A stretch of DNA of 56,010 nt, taken from Streptomyces sp. WAC 04229 (GTDB taxonomy: Bacteria > Actinomycetota > Actinomycetes > Streptomycetales > Streptomycetaceae). Positions within the stretch are counted from its first letter, which is position 1, and the number at the start of each line of letters is the position of its first letter. A program made the translations under genes and the position numbers. Positions 27,512 through 36,231 of this stretch are shown in pieces. A model generated the notes under the pieces. It did no database searches. It saw only the letters and a list, made by a program, of their open reading frames with translations, and had not been told where the DNA came from. The stretch spans positions 1-56,010 of the forward strand of contig NZ_QHJH01000032.1 of the NCBI RefSeq assembly GCF_003947455.1, read 5' to 3'.

Positions 27512-29123
27512 CGCCGTCGTGATCGGTGCCGGCCCCAACGGACTCGTCGCGGCCAACCTGCTGGCGGACGCCGGCTGGAGCGTACGGGTCCTGGAGGAGC
27601 AGCCCGAGCCGGGCGGCGCGGTACGTCACGACTCCGGGGTCGCCCCGGGCTTCGTCAGCGACCTGTTCAGCTCCTTCTACCCGCTCGCCGCCGCCTCCCC
27701 GGTGCTCGCCGGGATGCGGCTGGAGGACCACGGACTGCGCTGGGCCCACGCCCCGCACGTACTGGCCCACCCGCTGGGCGACGGCACGTGCGCCGTCCTC
27801 GACCGCGACGTCGCCGTCACCGCCGCCTCCCTCGACACCTTCGCGGCCGGGGACGGTGCCGCCTGGGAGCGCCTGTACGGCGTGTGGGACCGCTACCGGG
27901 CCGACATCCTGGACGCCCTTTTCACCCCTTTCCCGCCGGTCCGCGCCGCCGCCCGGCTGGCCCTGCGGCTGCGCGGCGCGGGCGGGCTCAGGCTGGCCCG
28001 CACCCTGGTGCTGCCGGTGCGCCGCATGGGCGCGGAGGAGTTCCGGGGCGAGGGCGGCAGACTGCTCCTGGCCGGCAACGCCCTCCACGCCGACCTCGCG
28101 CCCGAGGCCGCAGGCAGCGGCGGCTTCGGCTGGCTGATGTCGATGCTCGGGCAGACCTACGGCTTCCCCGTGCCGGTCGGCGGCGCCGGGGCGCTCACCG
28201 CGGCCCTGGTCCACCGGCTGCGCTCCCGCGGCGCCACGGTCAGCTGCGGGCACCGGGTCGAGCACGTCGTGGTCCGCGACCGGCGCGCGGTCGGCGTCCG
28301 CACGGCCGGCGGGGAGCTGGTCCCCGCGCGCCGCGCCGTCCTCGCGGACGTCTCCGTGTCCGCCCTGTACGGCGGCCTGGTAGCCCCCGAGGACCTCCCC
28401 GAACAGGTCCTCGCCGACCTGCGGCGCTTCGAGTGGGACTTCGCCACCTTCAAGGTGGACTGGGCGCTGGACGGACCCGTGCCCTGGCGGTGCGCGCAGG
28501 CGGCAGGCGCAGGGACCGTGCACCTGGCCGACGGCCTCGACGAACTGACCCGGTTCGCCGCCCAGATCGCCATGGGCCGCGTCCCCGACCGTCCCTTCTC
28601 GCTCTTCGGCCAGATGACGACGTCCGACCCCACCCGCTCGCCCCGCGGCACCGAGTCCGCCTGGGCCTACACCCACGTCCCCCACGACGTCCGGGGCGAC
28701 GCGGGCGACGAGGGCATCACCGGGAGCTGGGACGCAGGGGAGCGGGAGCTGATGGCCGACCGGGTCGAGCGCCAGGTGGAACGCTTCGCACCCGGGTTCC
28801 GCGCCCTGATCCGGGCCCGTCGGGTGCTGGCCCCGCCGACGCTCCAGGCCCTGGACGCCAACCTGACGGGCGGCGCCATCAACGGCGGCACCGCCGCCAT
28901 GCACCAGCAACTGGTCTTCCGGCCCGTGCCCGGCACCGGGCGGCCGGAGACCCCCGTTACCGGGCTCTACCTCGCCTCCGCCGCCGCCCATCCCGGCGGC
29001 GGAGTGCACGGTGCGCCCGGTGCCAACGCCGCCCGCGCCGCACTGCGCCGGCACCGCTTCGCGGGCCTCACCCGGGCGCAACGGGCCCTGGCCCGCCGCG
29101 ACCGGGCCGGCGACAGACGGTGA
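27504..29123 (+). CDS. FAD-dependent oxidoreductase of the phytoene desaturase/CrtI family
   Basis: A 539-residue flavoenzyme. The FAD-binding fingerprint is VVIGAGPNGLVAANLL at residues 5-20, followed by the acidic LEEQPEPGGAVR. The C-terminal HPGGGVHGAPGANAARAAL block is the conserved carotenoid-desaturase ending. The family includes carotenoid desaturases, isomerases and saturases. No geranylgeranyl or phytoene synthase is nearby, so the substrate is probably not a simple carotenoid. GTG at 27504 sits within the end of the SRPBCC gene and follows GGGAGA. Confidence 0.9.
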   Translation: MPDAVVIGAGPNGLVAANLLADAGWSVRVLEEQPEPGGAVRHDSGVAPGFVSDLFSSFYPLAAASPVLAGMRLEDHGLRWAHAPHVLAHPLGDGTCAVLDRDVAVTAASLDTFAAGDGAAWERLYGVWDRYRADILDALFTPFPPVRAAARLALRLRGAGGLRLARTLVLPVRRMGAEEFRGEGGRLLLAGNALHADLAPEAAGSGGFGWLMSMLGQTYGFPVPVGGAGALTAALVHRLRSRGATVSCGHRVEHVVVRDRRAVGVRTAGGELVPARRAVLADVSVSALYGGLVAPEDLPEQVLADLRRFEWDFATFKVDWALDGPVPWRCAQAAGAGTVHLADGLDELTRFAAQIAMGRVPDRPFSLFGQMTTSDPTRSPRGTESAWAYTHVPHDVRGDAGDEGITGSWDAGERELMADRVERQVERFAPGFRALIRARRVLAPPTLQALDANLTGGAINGGTAAMHQQLVFRPVPGTGRPETPVTGLYLASAAAHPGGGVHGAPGANAARAALRRHRFAGLTRAQRALARRDRAGDRR

Positions 29124-29157
29124 CCGTCCGCGCAGCCCCCGAGGAAAGGCCCGACCG

Positions 29158-30039
29158 GTGACAGACAGCCCCCTGCAGAACCGCACCGTCGTGGTGACGG
29201 GCGCCGCCCGAGGACTCGGCGCCGCCCTGGCCCGCGCCTGTGCCCGGCGCGGCGCCCGGCTCGCCCTGCTCGGCCGGGAGAAGTCCCGCCTGCAAGCCCT
29301 CGCGGCCGATCTGCCCACCCCGGCGCTCGCCGTCGAGGCCGACGTCACCGACCCCGCCGCACTGGCGGAGGCGGCCGGTGCGGTACGCCGGGGTCTGGGA
29401 CCGCCCTCGGTCGTCGTGGCCAACGCGGGCATCGCGGAGGGCGGGCCGTTCGTCACGTCGGACCCGGCACTGTGGCGCCGCGTCGTCGACGTCAACCTCA
29501 CCGGCAGCGCCCACACGGCCCGGGCCTTCCTGCCGGACCTGCTGCGCACCGCCGGCTACCACCTCCAGATCGCCTCGCTGGCCTCGCTCGGCGCCGCCCC
29601 CATGATGAGCGCCTACTGCGCCTCCAAGGCGGGCGTCGAGGCCTTCACCCACTCGCTGCGCGCCGAGGTGGCCCACCACGGCGTCGCCGTGGGCATCGCC
29701 TACCTCAACTGGATCGACACCGACATGATCCGCGACGCCGACCGGTACCCGGTCCTGCGCGAGCTGCGCGCGCACATGCCGCCGCCGGCCCGCCGCACCT
29801 TCCCGGCGGACGACGTCGCCGCCCGGCTGGTCCGCGCCATGGAGCGCCGCCGTACCACCGTCTACGTCCCCGGCTGGCTGCGCCTGGCCCAGCTGGGACG
29901 CGTCACGCTGCCACCCGTGGTCCTGCGGCTCTCCCGCCACGAGCTGCCGCGGCTGGAGGCCGACGGATCGATGCGCGCCACCGGCCCGCTCGGCGCGGGC
30001 GGACTCGCCGACCGGGACGGGCCGGGGCCGGGTGCGTAG
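29158..30039 (+). CDS. Short-chain dehydrogenase/reductase (SDR), third gene of the flavin operon
   Basis: A 293-residue SDR. It shows TGAARGLG, VVANAGIAEGG (in place of NNAG), the catalytic Ser in QIASLASLG, and Tyr and Lys in YCASKAG. A C-terminal extension of about 60 residues, typical of lipid- and steroid-acting members, ends in a Gly/Pro-rich tail. GAGGAAAGG precedes the GTG at 29158. It follows the oxidoreductase gene by 34 bases, so the two are probably co-transcribed. Confidence 0.9.
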   Translation: MTDSPLQNRTVVVTGAARGLGAALARACARRGARLALLGREKSRLQALAADLPTPALAVEADVTDPAALAEAAGAVRRGLGPPSVVVANAGIAEGGPFVTSDPALWRRVVDVNLTGSAHTARAFLPDLLRTAGYHLQIASLASLGAAPMMSAYCASKAGVEAFTHSLRAEVAHHGVAVGIAYLNWIDTDMIRDADRYPVLRELRAHMPPPARRTFPADDVAARLVRAMERRRTTVYVPGWLRLAQLGRVTLPPVVLRLSRHELPRLEADGSMRATGPLGAGGLADRDGPGPGA

Positions 30040-30082
30040 TACACCCGGGCCCGGACACCGGTTCCGCTGCTGAGAGGACGGC

Positions 30083-30571
30083 ATGCAGACGTTTCTCCCC
30101 CTTCCCGGGTTCCGGGAGTCGGCGCTCACGCTGGACCGCCGCCGGCTGGGCAAGCAGCGGGTCGAGGCGCTCCAGGTGCTGCGCGGGCTGACCGTGCCCG
30201 GCTACGGCTGGCGCCGGCACCCGGCGGTGCGCATGTGGGCCGGCTACGAGGAGGCACTGGTGCGGTACGGCCTCGAGGTCTGCCGGGTCTGGCGCGACCA
30301 GGGCCACCAGGACAGCTGCGCCGCCTCGCTCGTCGCCGGCCTGGCCACCCGCCGCCCGCACGAGCCCGTACGGGACCAGGCCGCCCTGGCCCGTGCCGGG
30401 GAGCTGCCGCCGTGGCTCGGTGACGAGGCCTTCCACCGCAGCCACAGGTCGGCGCTGCTGCGCAAGGACCCCGAGGCCTACGGCGGGCTGTTCCCCGGCG
30501 TGCCGGACGACCTTCCCTATGTGTGGCCGGCCTCGGACCGGTCGGGGGAGGAGCCGGCGAGCGGCGCGTAG
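30083..30571 (+). CDS. MSMEG_6728-family protein (pyrimidine-dimer-glycosylase-like)
   Basis: A 162-residue protein beginning MQTFLPLPGFRESALTLD, followed by RRLGKQRVEALQVL, HPAVRMW and FHRSHRSALLRKDPEAYG. This pattern belongs to the MSMEG_6728 group, which is related to the T4 endonuclease V pyrimidine-dimer DNA glycosylase fold. The conserved Arg/Lys and His residues support nucleic-acid chemistry, but no activity has been assigned that I know of. It is 43 bases downstream of the SDR gene and may be a weak fourth member of that operon. Confidence 0.82.
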   Translation: MQTFLPLPGFRESALTLDRRRLGKQRVEALQVLRGLTVPGYGWRRHPAVRMWAGYEEALVRYGLEVCRVWRDQGHQDSCAASLVAGLATRRPHEPVRDQAALARAGELPPWLGDEAFHRSHRSALLRKDPEAYGGLFPGVPDDLPYVWPASDRSGEEPASGA

Positions 30572-30587
30572 CAGGTCATGGGCGGCG

Positions 30588-31334
30588 TCAGGAGCTCCGC
30601 GCGCCGAGCCCCTTCAGGTCCACCGTCTCGCCGGCCGGCGGCTGTTCGGGGTCCACCGGCTCGCCGTAGTCGCTGAAGGTGACGCTGCCCGGGTTCCTGC
30701 CGCCCTCCGTGGTGGTCCTGAGGATGTAGGGCTCGCCCTCCGTGGCCACGTACATCGCGTGTGTCTCGCCGCCGTCGCCCTCCTTGGTGAGCTTGAGTGC
30801 CTCCTTGCCGTCCACGTCGGAGGTCTCCCCGCGCTTCATGCCCTGGCGCTGGGACTTGTCCTGGTCCATCGCCGCGACGAAGCCCTGCTTGTCGCAGACC
30901 CCGGCGGTCGTGGCGTCGTTGCCCGGCATCCGCACCCACTTGTCCGAGAGCTTGGGCACCATCTCCCGCGCCTCGTCGGGCTGTTGCTTCAGGGCGTTCT
31001 CCCAGTACTGCCGGTCGCCGCGCAGGTACAGGGTCGAGCCGGTGTGTCGGACCTCGGCCTCGGTGTCGCCGGCGCCGATGGTGCCCTGGCAGTTCTTCGC
31101 CCGGTCGACCGAGACGTCGATGGTGACCCTGGAGCCGTCCTCCTGGCGGGTGTCGCCCTTCACGTGCATGGACCTCGCCTCCCGGGTGGCCTCGACGGCC
31201 TTCGCCGCGACCTGGTCGGCGCTCTGCCCCTCGAAGGGCGTGCTCCCGTCACCGGAGCCGCCGCCGCAACCGGCCAGGAGTGCGACGGAGGCGCTCGCGG
31301 TCGCCACGGCGGTTGTCACCTTGCGGGTGCGCAC
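30588..31334 (-). CDS. Lipoprotein of unknown function
   Basis: A 248-residue precursor with a type II signal peptide and lipobox LLAGC, so it is predicted to be lipid-anchored outside the membrane. The mature part alternates beta strands in the manner of LppX/LprG- or LolA-like lipoproteins, which carry or sense lipids, and ends in TVDLKGLGARSS. Some Streptomyces homologues regulate sporulation or growth. GTG at 31334 follows GGAAGGAA. Nothing in the neighbourhood defines its job. Confidence 0.82.
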   Translation of the reverse strand: MRTRKVTTAVATASASVALLAGCGGGSGDGSTPFEGQSADQVAAKAVEATREARSMHVKGDTRQEDGSRVTIDVSVDRAKNCQGTIGAGDTEAEVRHTGSTLYLRGDRQYWENALKQQPDEAREMVPKLSDKWVRMPGNDATTAGVCDKQGFVAAMDQDKSQRQGMKRGETSDVDGKEALKLTKEGDGGETHAMYVATEGEPYILRTTTEGGRNPGSVTFSDYGEPVDPEQPPAGETVDLKGLGARSS

Positions 31335-31561
31335 TGGCAGTTCCTTCCCGTGTCCGTTCGAAACCGTCAAGTCTCGTGCCCTGCCGGCCTGTTGGTGCCG
31401 GACATTCCGAATACCCCGATTCCCGCGCCCCGCACCCGGTGAGGGACCGGCGGTGCGGGACCGACGACGCCCGTGGGACCGCCACGGTCACCGATTGGTC
31501 CCCCATACCGCTCCGGAAGTGGACCCCGTGCGAGACCGGCCGGCTTCATAGCGTCGGTGCC

Positions 31562-32527
31562 ATGAACGCCACCACCGCACGCGGCTCCCTGCTCGCCGCC
31601 CTCGCCTGCGTCCTCGTCGGCGGGTCCTTCACCGCCAACAGCCTCCTCGGCGACTACCCGTACGCCGGGGGCCAGTTCCTGCGCTACGGGCTGGCCTTCC
31701 TGCTGCTCGTCCCCCTCGCCGGGCCCGGCGCGACGGCCCGGCTGCGCGCGCTGGGCCCCGGCCTGTGGCTGCGCCTGGCCCTGCTGGCCGCCGTCGGCAT
31801 GGTCGGCTTCAACCTGGCCGTCCTCGCGGCGGAACGCACCGCGGAACCGGCCGTCCCCGGGGTCTTCGTGGGCTGCGCGCCGGTCGTGGTCGCCGTCCTC
31901 GTGCCCCTCCTCGACGGGCGCCGGCCGCAACGGGTCGTGCTCTACGGGGCGTCGCTGGTGGCCGCGGGCGCCTTCACGGTCCAGGGCTGGGGGCGTACCG
32001 ACGGCGCGGGCATCGCGTTCTCCGTGTGCGCGCTGCTGGGCGAGGTCGGCTTCGCGGTCCTGGCCGTGCCCGTCCTGCGGCCGCTGGGCCCGCGGCTGCT
32101 GTCCACCACGGTGTGCGGCATCGCGGCGCTGCAGTCGGCGGTGGCGGGCGTCCTGGGTGACGGCGCCGACTGGCTGCGGCCGCCGGACGCGGTGGAGACC
32201 GGCGCGCTGCTGTGGCAGGCGGCGGTGGTCACCGTCGTCGGCTTCGTCTGCTGGTACATGGGCATGCAGCGGATCGGGGCGGAGCGGGCCACCCTGTTCT
32301 CCGGCCTGATCCCGGTCGCCGCGGCCTGCACCGCGCCCCTGGCCGGCACCGGTTCCTACGGCGCCGCGCAGGCCGTGGGCAGCGCCCTGGTCTGCGCGGG
32401 GGTCGCCGTGGGATCGGGCGTGTCGCTCTCCTTCGCCCGCCGGGGCGGTCCCTCGTCCGCCCGCCCGGGTGAGGCCCGGACGGCGCGGCAGGGGTCCGTC
32501 GAGTCCCGCTCGGCGGAGAAGCCGTAG
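31562..32527 (+). CDS. EamA/DMT-family transporter
   Basis: A 321-residue protein with ten hydrophobic segments in two EamA repeats. The first holds GGSFTANSLLGDYP and GMVGFNLAVL; the second holds VGFVCWYMGMQRIGAERATLFSGLIPVAA split across two helices. The family exports amino acids, nucleosides or metabolites. No ribosome binding site is visible before the ATG, and TAGCGT lies 14 to 9 bases upstream, which would fit a leaderless message. The last 40 residues are polar and Arg/Ser-rich. Confidence 0.88.
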   Translation: MNATTARGSLLAALACVLVGGSFTANSLLGDYPYAGGQFLRYGLAFLLLVPLAGPGATARLRALGPGLWLRLALLAAVGMVGFNLAVLAAERTAEPAVPGVFVGCAPVVVAVLVPLLDGRRPQRVVLYGASLVAAGAFTVQGWGRTDGAGIAFSVCALLGEVGFAVLAVPVLRPLGPRLLSTTVCGIAALQSAVAGVLGDGADWLRPPDAVETGALLWQAAVVTVVGFVCWYMGMQRIGAERATLFSGLIPVAAACTAPLAGTGSYGAAQAVGSALVCAGVAVGSGVSLSFARRGGPSSARPGEARTARQGSVESRSAEKP

Positions 32528-32550
32528 GGGCCCTCGGCGCCGGAGAGGCT

Positions 32551-32568
32551 GCCCGCCCGCAGGCGGGC
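32551..32568. terminator. Short hairpin between convergent transporter and lipase genes
   Basis: GCCCGCC and GGCGGGC form a 7-bp stem with a CGCA loop, directly between the two stops. Confidence 0.6.
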
Positions 32569-32576
32569 CCGGTGGC

Positions 32577-33923
32577 TCAGGGCTGCAAGGGCATGCTGCC
32601 GCAGTTGGAGCGCGCCGGCTCCCCGGAGAGCCGGTCGGCCAGCCAGGAGATGGCGCTGCCCTGGTCGGTGAGGAGCGGGGCGAAGTGGTTGAGCAGGCCG
32701 CTCCCGACGCCCGGCAGCAGGACGGGGGCGTAGGTGACCGCGGCTCCCTTGCGGCACCAGTCGACGGCGAGCTGACGGGCCTGGCCGTGGGGGACCAGGT
32801 CGTCGCTGACGCCGGTCGCCACGCGGACCGGGCTGCCGGGCTTCAGCGAGCCGATGCGCTGCTCGGCGAGGAAGTCCCGCAGTACGGGCTCGGCGCGGAT
32901 GACGTCGCTGATGGACTGACCGGTCGTCGTCCAGTCCTCGCTGCTCGCGCCGCCGTACTTGAAGAGGGCGTCGCCGACGCACATGGTCGACAGGTCCTTG
33001 AGCGCCTCCCGGCCCTCCGCGTTGATGTACCGGTCGGCGATGGGACGCAGGGCGGGCTCCGTCTGCAGGAAACCGTTGAGCGACCAGCCCAGCGCGCCCG
33101 CCAGGTCGCCGCCGTCGATCGCCCCGGTCACCTCGGTCAGGTCCGCGGGCGGCGCCCCCGCGTACGTGCCCGCGAGCGGCACGTCCGGGGCGTAGGCCGG
33201 CTGGAGTTCGGCCGCGGCCGCCGTGGCGCCGCCGCCCTGGCTGTACCCGAACAGGCCGACCCGGGAGCCGGCGGTGACCGAGGCCGAGTCGAGCGAGCGC
33301 GCGGCGCGTACGGCGTCCAGTACGGCGTGGGCTCCGTCGACGCGGTTGACGTAGGTGTGCAGCCGGTCGGTGGTGCCCAGGCCGACGTAGTCGGTGACGA
33401 CGACGGCGACGCCGCGCAGCAGCAGCCGGTAGACCGACAGGTTCTCGTATCCCACGGAGACCGTTCCGTCGCCGAGCCGCAGCGGGTTCTCCAGGGCCAT
33501 GGAGGCGGCGCACTGGTCGCCCTGTCCCATGGTGCCGGGGGCGACGGCGACCAGGGGCCGCGGTCCGTCGCCGCGCCACTTCGCGGCGGGTTCGATGTAG
33601 GCGCCGGTGACGGCGACCGCCTCGCCGTTCGCGTCGGTGGACTTGTACATCAGGCGGGTCGCCCGCCCCGGGAGGGGGCCGTCGAGGCCGGGCAGGCTCA
33701 GGGCGAGCGGCAGGTGCTCACTGCGGATCAGCGTGCCGTCGGCGGCCGGGAGTTCGGCCGGCGGCGTGTAGAAGGCGGGTATCTCCACGCCCCGGGACGT
33801 TTCCGAGGCGGGTCCGGTGGCCGGGTCGCCGGCGGTGCCTGCCGCGGCGGCGGGCACCGCCTGGGCGCCGAGGGCGAGCGCGGCCGTGATCGCCGCGGCG
33901 AGCATGCGGGGACGTGCGGGCAT
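32577..33923 (-). CDS. Secreted lipase (LIP/secretory lipase family)
   Basis: A 448-residue alpha/beta hydrolase. The signal peptide ends near AAA at residues 26-28. It carries the nucleophile elbow GYSQGGG, an Asp in GVSDDLVP and a His in LNHFAPLL, the standard triad of the secretory-lipase family that hydrolyses triacylglycerols and esters. Four Cys residues could form disulfides. Length and architecture match actinobacterial secretory lipases. The start at 33923 begins the signal peptide directly. It lies downstream of an AT-richer promoter region with a partial inverted repeat. Confidence 0.9.
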   Translation of the reverse strand: MPARPRMLAAAITAALALGAQAVPAAAAGTAGDPATGPASETSRGVEIPAFYTPPAELPAADGTLIRSEHLPLALSLPGLDGPLPGRATRLMYKSTDANGEAVAVTGAYIEPAAKWRGDGPRPLVAVAPGTMGQGDQCAASMALENPLRLGDGTVSVGYENLSVYRLLLRGVAVVVTDYVGLGTTDRLHTYVNRVDGAHAVLDAVRAARSLDSASVTAGSRVGLFGYSQGGGATAAAAELQPAYAPDVPLAGTYAGAPPADLTEVTGAIDGGDLAGALGWSLNGFLQTEPALRPIADRYINAEGREALKDLSTMCVGDALFKYGGASSEDWTTTGQSISDVIRAEPVLRDFLAEQRIGSLKPGSPVRVATGVSDDLVPHGQARQLAVDWCRKGAAVTYAPVLLPGVGSGLLNHFAPLLTDQGSAISWLADRLSGEPARSNCGSMPLQP

Positions 33924-34053
33924 GGCGAACCTCCTGGGGAAGGGCCGGAACCGGTCGTCCGCGGTCCGTTGGGGGAGGACCGTGGCCGCACTGCTCCTGT
34001 GGGGTGACGGGACCGTACCCGGACAGGAGTTACCGGCGGTAGCACCAAGCTTA

Positions 34054-34067
34054 TTACGGTTCAGTAA
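34054..34067. promoter_or_regulatory. Imperfect inverted repeat in the lipase upstream region
   Basis: TTACGGTTCAGTAA, with TTAC/GTAA ends and a mismatched centre, 131-144 bases upstream of the lipase start and just downstream of the siderophore permease stop. It resembles TetR-type operators in form, but the evidence is thin. Confidence 0.35.
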
Positions 34068-34154
34068 CTTGACGCGGCGTCTAACAAGCTGCGCCCGGCG
34101 CCCGGCAAGGCGTCGGTCCGGCGGGATCCGTGCCCCCGCCGGACCCGCCGCCCG

Positions 34155-36224
34155 CTACCGGCGGCCGCGCACCAGCAGGTACAGGAAGTACGGCGTCCCG
34201 ATCACGGCCGTCATGAGTCCCGCGCCGAGCTGGGCCGGGGCGATCACCGTGCGGCCGATCAGGTCGGCCGCGCAGACCAGGGCGGCGCCCAGGAGGATCG
34301 AGACCGGCACGACCCGGACGTGCCGCCGGCCCACCAGGGCCCGTGCCGCGTGCGGGGCGACCAGCCCGACGAACCCGATGGTGCCCGCACAGGCCACGGC
34401 GCTGGAGCTGAGTACGACGCTCACCACCAGGAACCCGAGCCGCCCCGGCGCCAGCCGCAGGCCCAGCAGCCGCGGCGTGTCCTCGTCCAGCGAGATCAGG
34501 TCCAGCTCGGTGCGCCGCGCGACCGCCACGCCGATGCCGACGGCCAGCGCCAGGGCGACCGGCACGACGTCCGGCATGGTCCGCCCGTAGGTCGAACCCG
34601 ACAGCCAGGTCAGGGCCTTGTTCGCGTTGAACGGGTCGGTGAGCACGATCAGCAGGCTGATCAGGGCCGCCGTCCCGGAGGCCACGCCGATGCCGACGAG
34701 GACGAGCCGGTTCTGCCGGTAGCCGCCCCGGGCGGCAAGCCCGAAGACGAGGACCGCGGTGACGGCGGACCCGGCGAACGCGGCGGCGGCGACGCCCCAC
34801 GTCCCGGCGGCCGGCACGGTGGTCACCAGGATCACTGCGCCCAGCGCGCCACCGCCGGTGACACCGAGGACGTTCGGTTCCGCGAGCGGGTTGCGCGTCA
34901 CGGCCTGCACGAGCGTGCCGGCCAGGGCGAGCGCCGCACCCGCGCCGAGCGCCGCGAGCACCCGGGGCACCCGGGTGTCCAGCACGAAGGAGACGGTCCG
35001 GCCGGCCCTGCCCTGCGCCCAGTTGACGACGTCACCGAGGAGCAGCTTGCTGTCGCCGATCAGCACCGAGGCGATGACCAGGCCCACCAGTACGGCCACC
35101 AGCACGGCGACCGTGGCCAGGAACACCGCCCGGCTCGGGATGCGCAGCCGGTCCGGGGCGCCGGCTCCGGCGGTGTCCCGCAGCCGCATCGCCATGACGA
35201 CGAGGAACACGGCTCCGACGAGGCTGGTGACCACGCCCGTGGGTACGCCCACCGCGCGGTTCTCCGACACCACGGTGCGCAGCAGCACGTCCGAACCGAG
35301 CACCAGGGCCGCGCCGGTGAGCCCGGCCGCCGGCATCGACGTACGGGAGCGGGCGAAGCCGCGGAGGCGGCGGGCCAGCGGGCGGACCAGGGCGGGTGCG
35401 CACAGGCCGACGAAGCCGATCGGCCCGGCGAGCGTGACGGCGGCCGCGGACAGCATCGCCGCCAGCACGACGACCGTGACCCGGGTCGCCCGGACCGGCA
35501 CGCCGACCCCGCGCGCGGCGTCGTCGCCGAGCGCCAGCGCGTCCACCCGACGGGCCGTCAGCATCAGGCCCACCAGCCCGGCCAGCGCGATCGGCAGCAT
35601 CTGGACGACGCCGTCGAAGCCGTTCTGGGAGATGCTGCCCTGGTTCCACGCGTAGAGGCCCTCGGTCTGCTCGGGGAAGAGCAGGAGCAGTCCCTCCGTC
35701 ATGGAGTGCAGGCCCAGCATGAGCGCGGTACCGGCCAGCACCAGACGGACGGTGCCGGTGCCGAGTCCGGACAGTCCGAGCACGACGGCCGCCGCCGCCA
35801 GCCCGCCCACGAAGGCGACGCCGGAGGAGGCGATCATCGGCAGTGAGACGCCGGTGGCGCCGGCCACCCCGAGGGCCAGGTACGCGCCCGCGTTCACGGC
35901 CAGGGTGTCGGGGGAGGCCAGCACGTTGCGGCTGACCGACTGGAGCACGGCGCCGGCCATCCCGAGGACGACACCGACCAGCAGGCCGGCGGCCATCCGG
36001 GGCAGCCGCGAGGCGACGACGACCGACGCGTCGTCCGGGTCGGCCTGTCCGGTGAGGGCCTTGAAGACCTCGGACGGTCCGACGGCGGCGGTGCCCTGGG
36101 TGATGTCGACGACGGCGAGGACGGCGACCAGCAGGACGATCCCGGCCGTCACCGCGGCCGCGCCCGACCGGGACGTGGGGACCGTCGACGGACGGGTCGC
36201 GGGTTCGGTTGCGGTGACGGCCAT
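34155..36224 (-). CDS. Fused double FecCD-type iron-siderophore permease (FhuB-like)
   Basis: A 689-residue protein made of two BtuC/FecCD permease units in one uninterrupted frame. Unit one (about residues 20-345) has VLQSVSRNVLASPDTL and AGPIGFVGLCAPALVRPLAR; unit two (about 355-689) has TLVQAVTRNPLAEPNVLG and AGTIGFVGLVAPHAARALVG. About 20 transmembrane segments are expected, so one polypeptide replaces the usual heterodimer, as in E. coli FhuB. It lies seven bases after the binding-protein gene and ends the operon. Confidence 0.93.
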   Translation of the reverse strand: MAVTATEPATRPSTVPTSRSGAAAVTAGIVLLVAVLAVVDITQGTAAVGPSEVFKALTGQADPDDASVVVASRLPRMAAGLLVGVVLGMAGAVLQSVSRNVLASPDTLAVNAGAYLALGVAGATGVSLPMIASSGVAFVGGLAAAAVVLGLSGLGTGTVRLVLAGTALMLGLHSMTEGLLLLFPEQTEGLYAWNQGSISQNGFDGVVQMLPIALAGLVGLMLTARRVDALALGDDAARGVGVPVRATRVTVVVLAAMLSAAAVTLAGPIGFVGLCAPALVRPLARRLRGFARSRTSMPAAGLTGAALVLGSDVLLRTVVSENRAVGVPTGVVTSLVGAVFLVVMAMRLRDTAGAGAPDRLRIPSRAVFLATVAVLVAVLVGLVIASVLIGDSKLLLGDVVNWAQGRAGRTVSFVLDTRVPRVLAALGAGAALALAGTLVQAVTRNPLAEPNVLGVTGGGALGAVILVTTVPAAGTWGVAAAAFAGSAVTAVLVFGLAARGGYRQNRLVLVGIGVASGTAALISLLIVLTDPFNANKALTWLSGSTYGRTMPDVVPVALALAVGIGVAVARRTELDLISLDEDTPRLLGLRLAPGRLGFLVVSVVLSSSAVACAGTIGFVGLVAPHAARALVGRRHVRVVPVSILLGAALVCAADLIGRTVIAPAQLGAGLMTAVIGTPYFLYLLVRGRR

Positions 36225-36231
36225 GGCCTCG

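Noticed and set aside
26958..29549. An 863-residue open frame on the minus strand
   Set aside because: It is antisense to the SRPBCC and flavin oxidoreductase genes, both of which have recognised motifs and good starts.
34155..36224. A frameshift or fusion artefact creating the double permease
   Set aside because: Both permease units are in one uninterrupted frame, each has complete motifs, and such fusions are known (FhuB).
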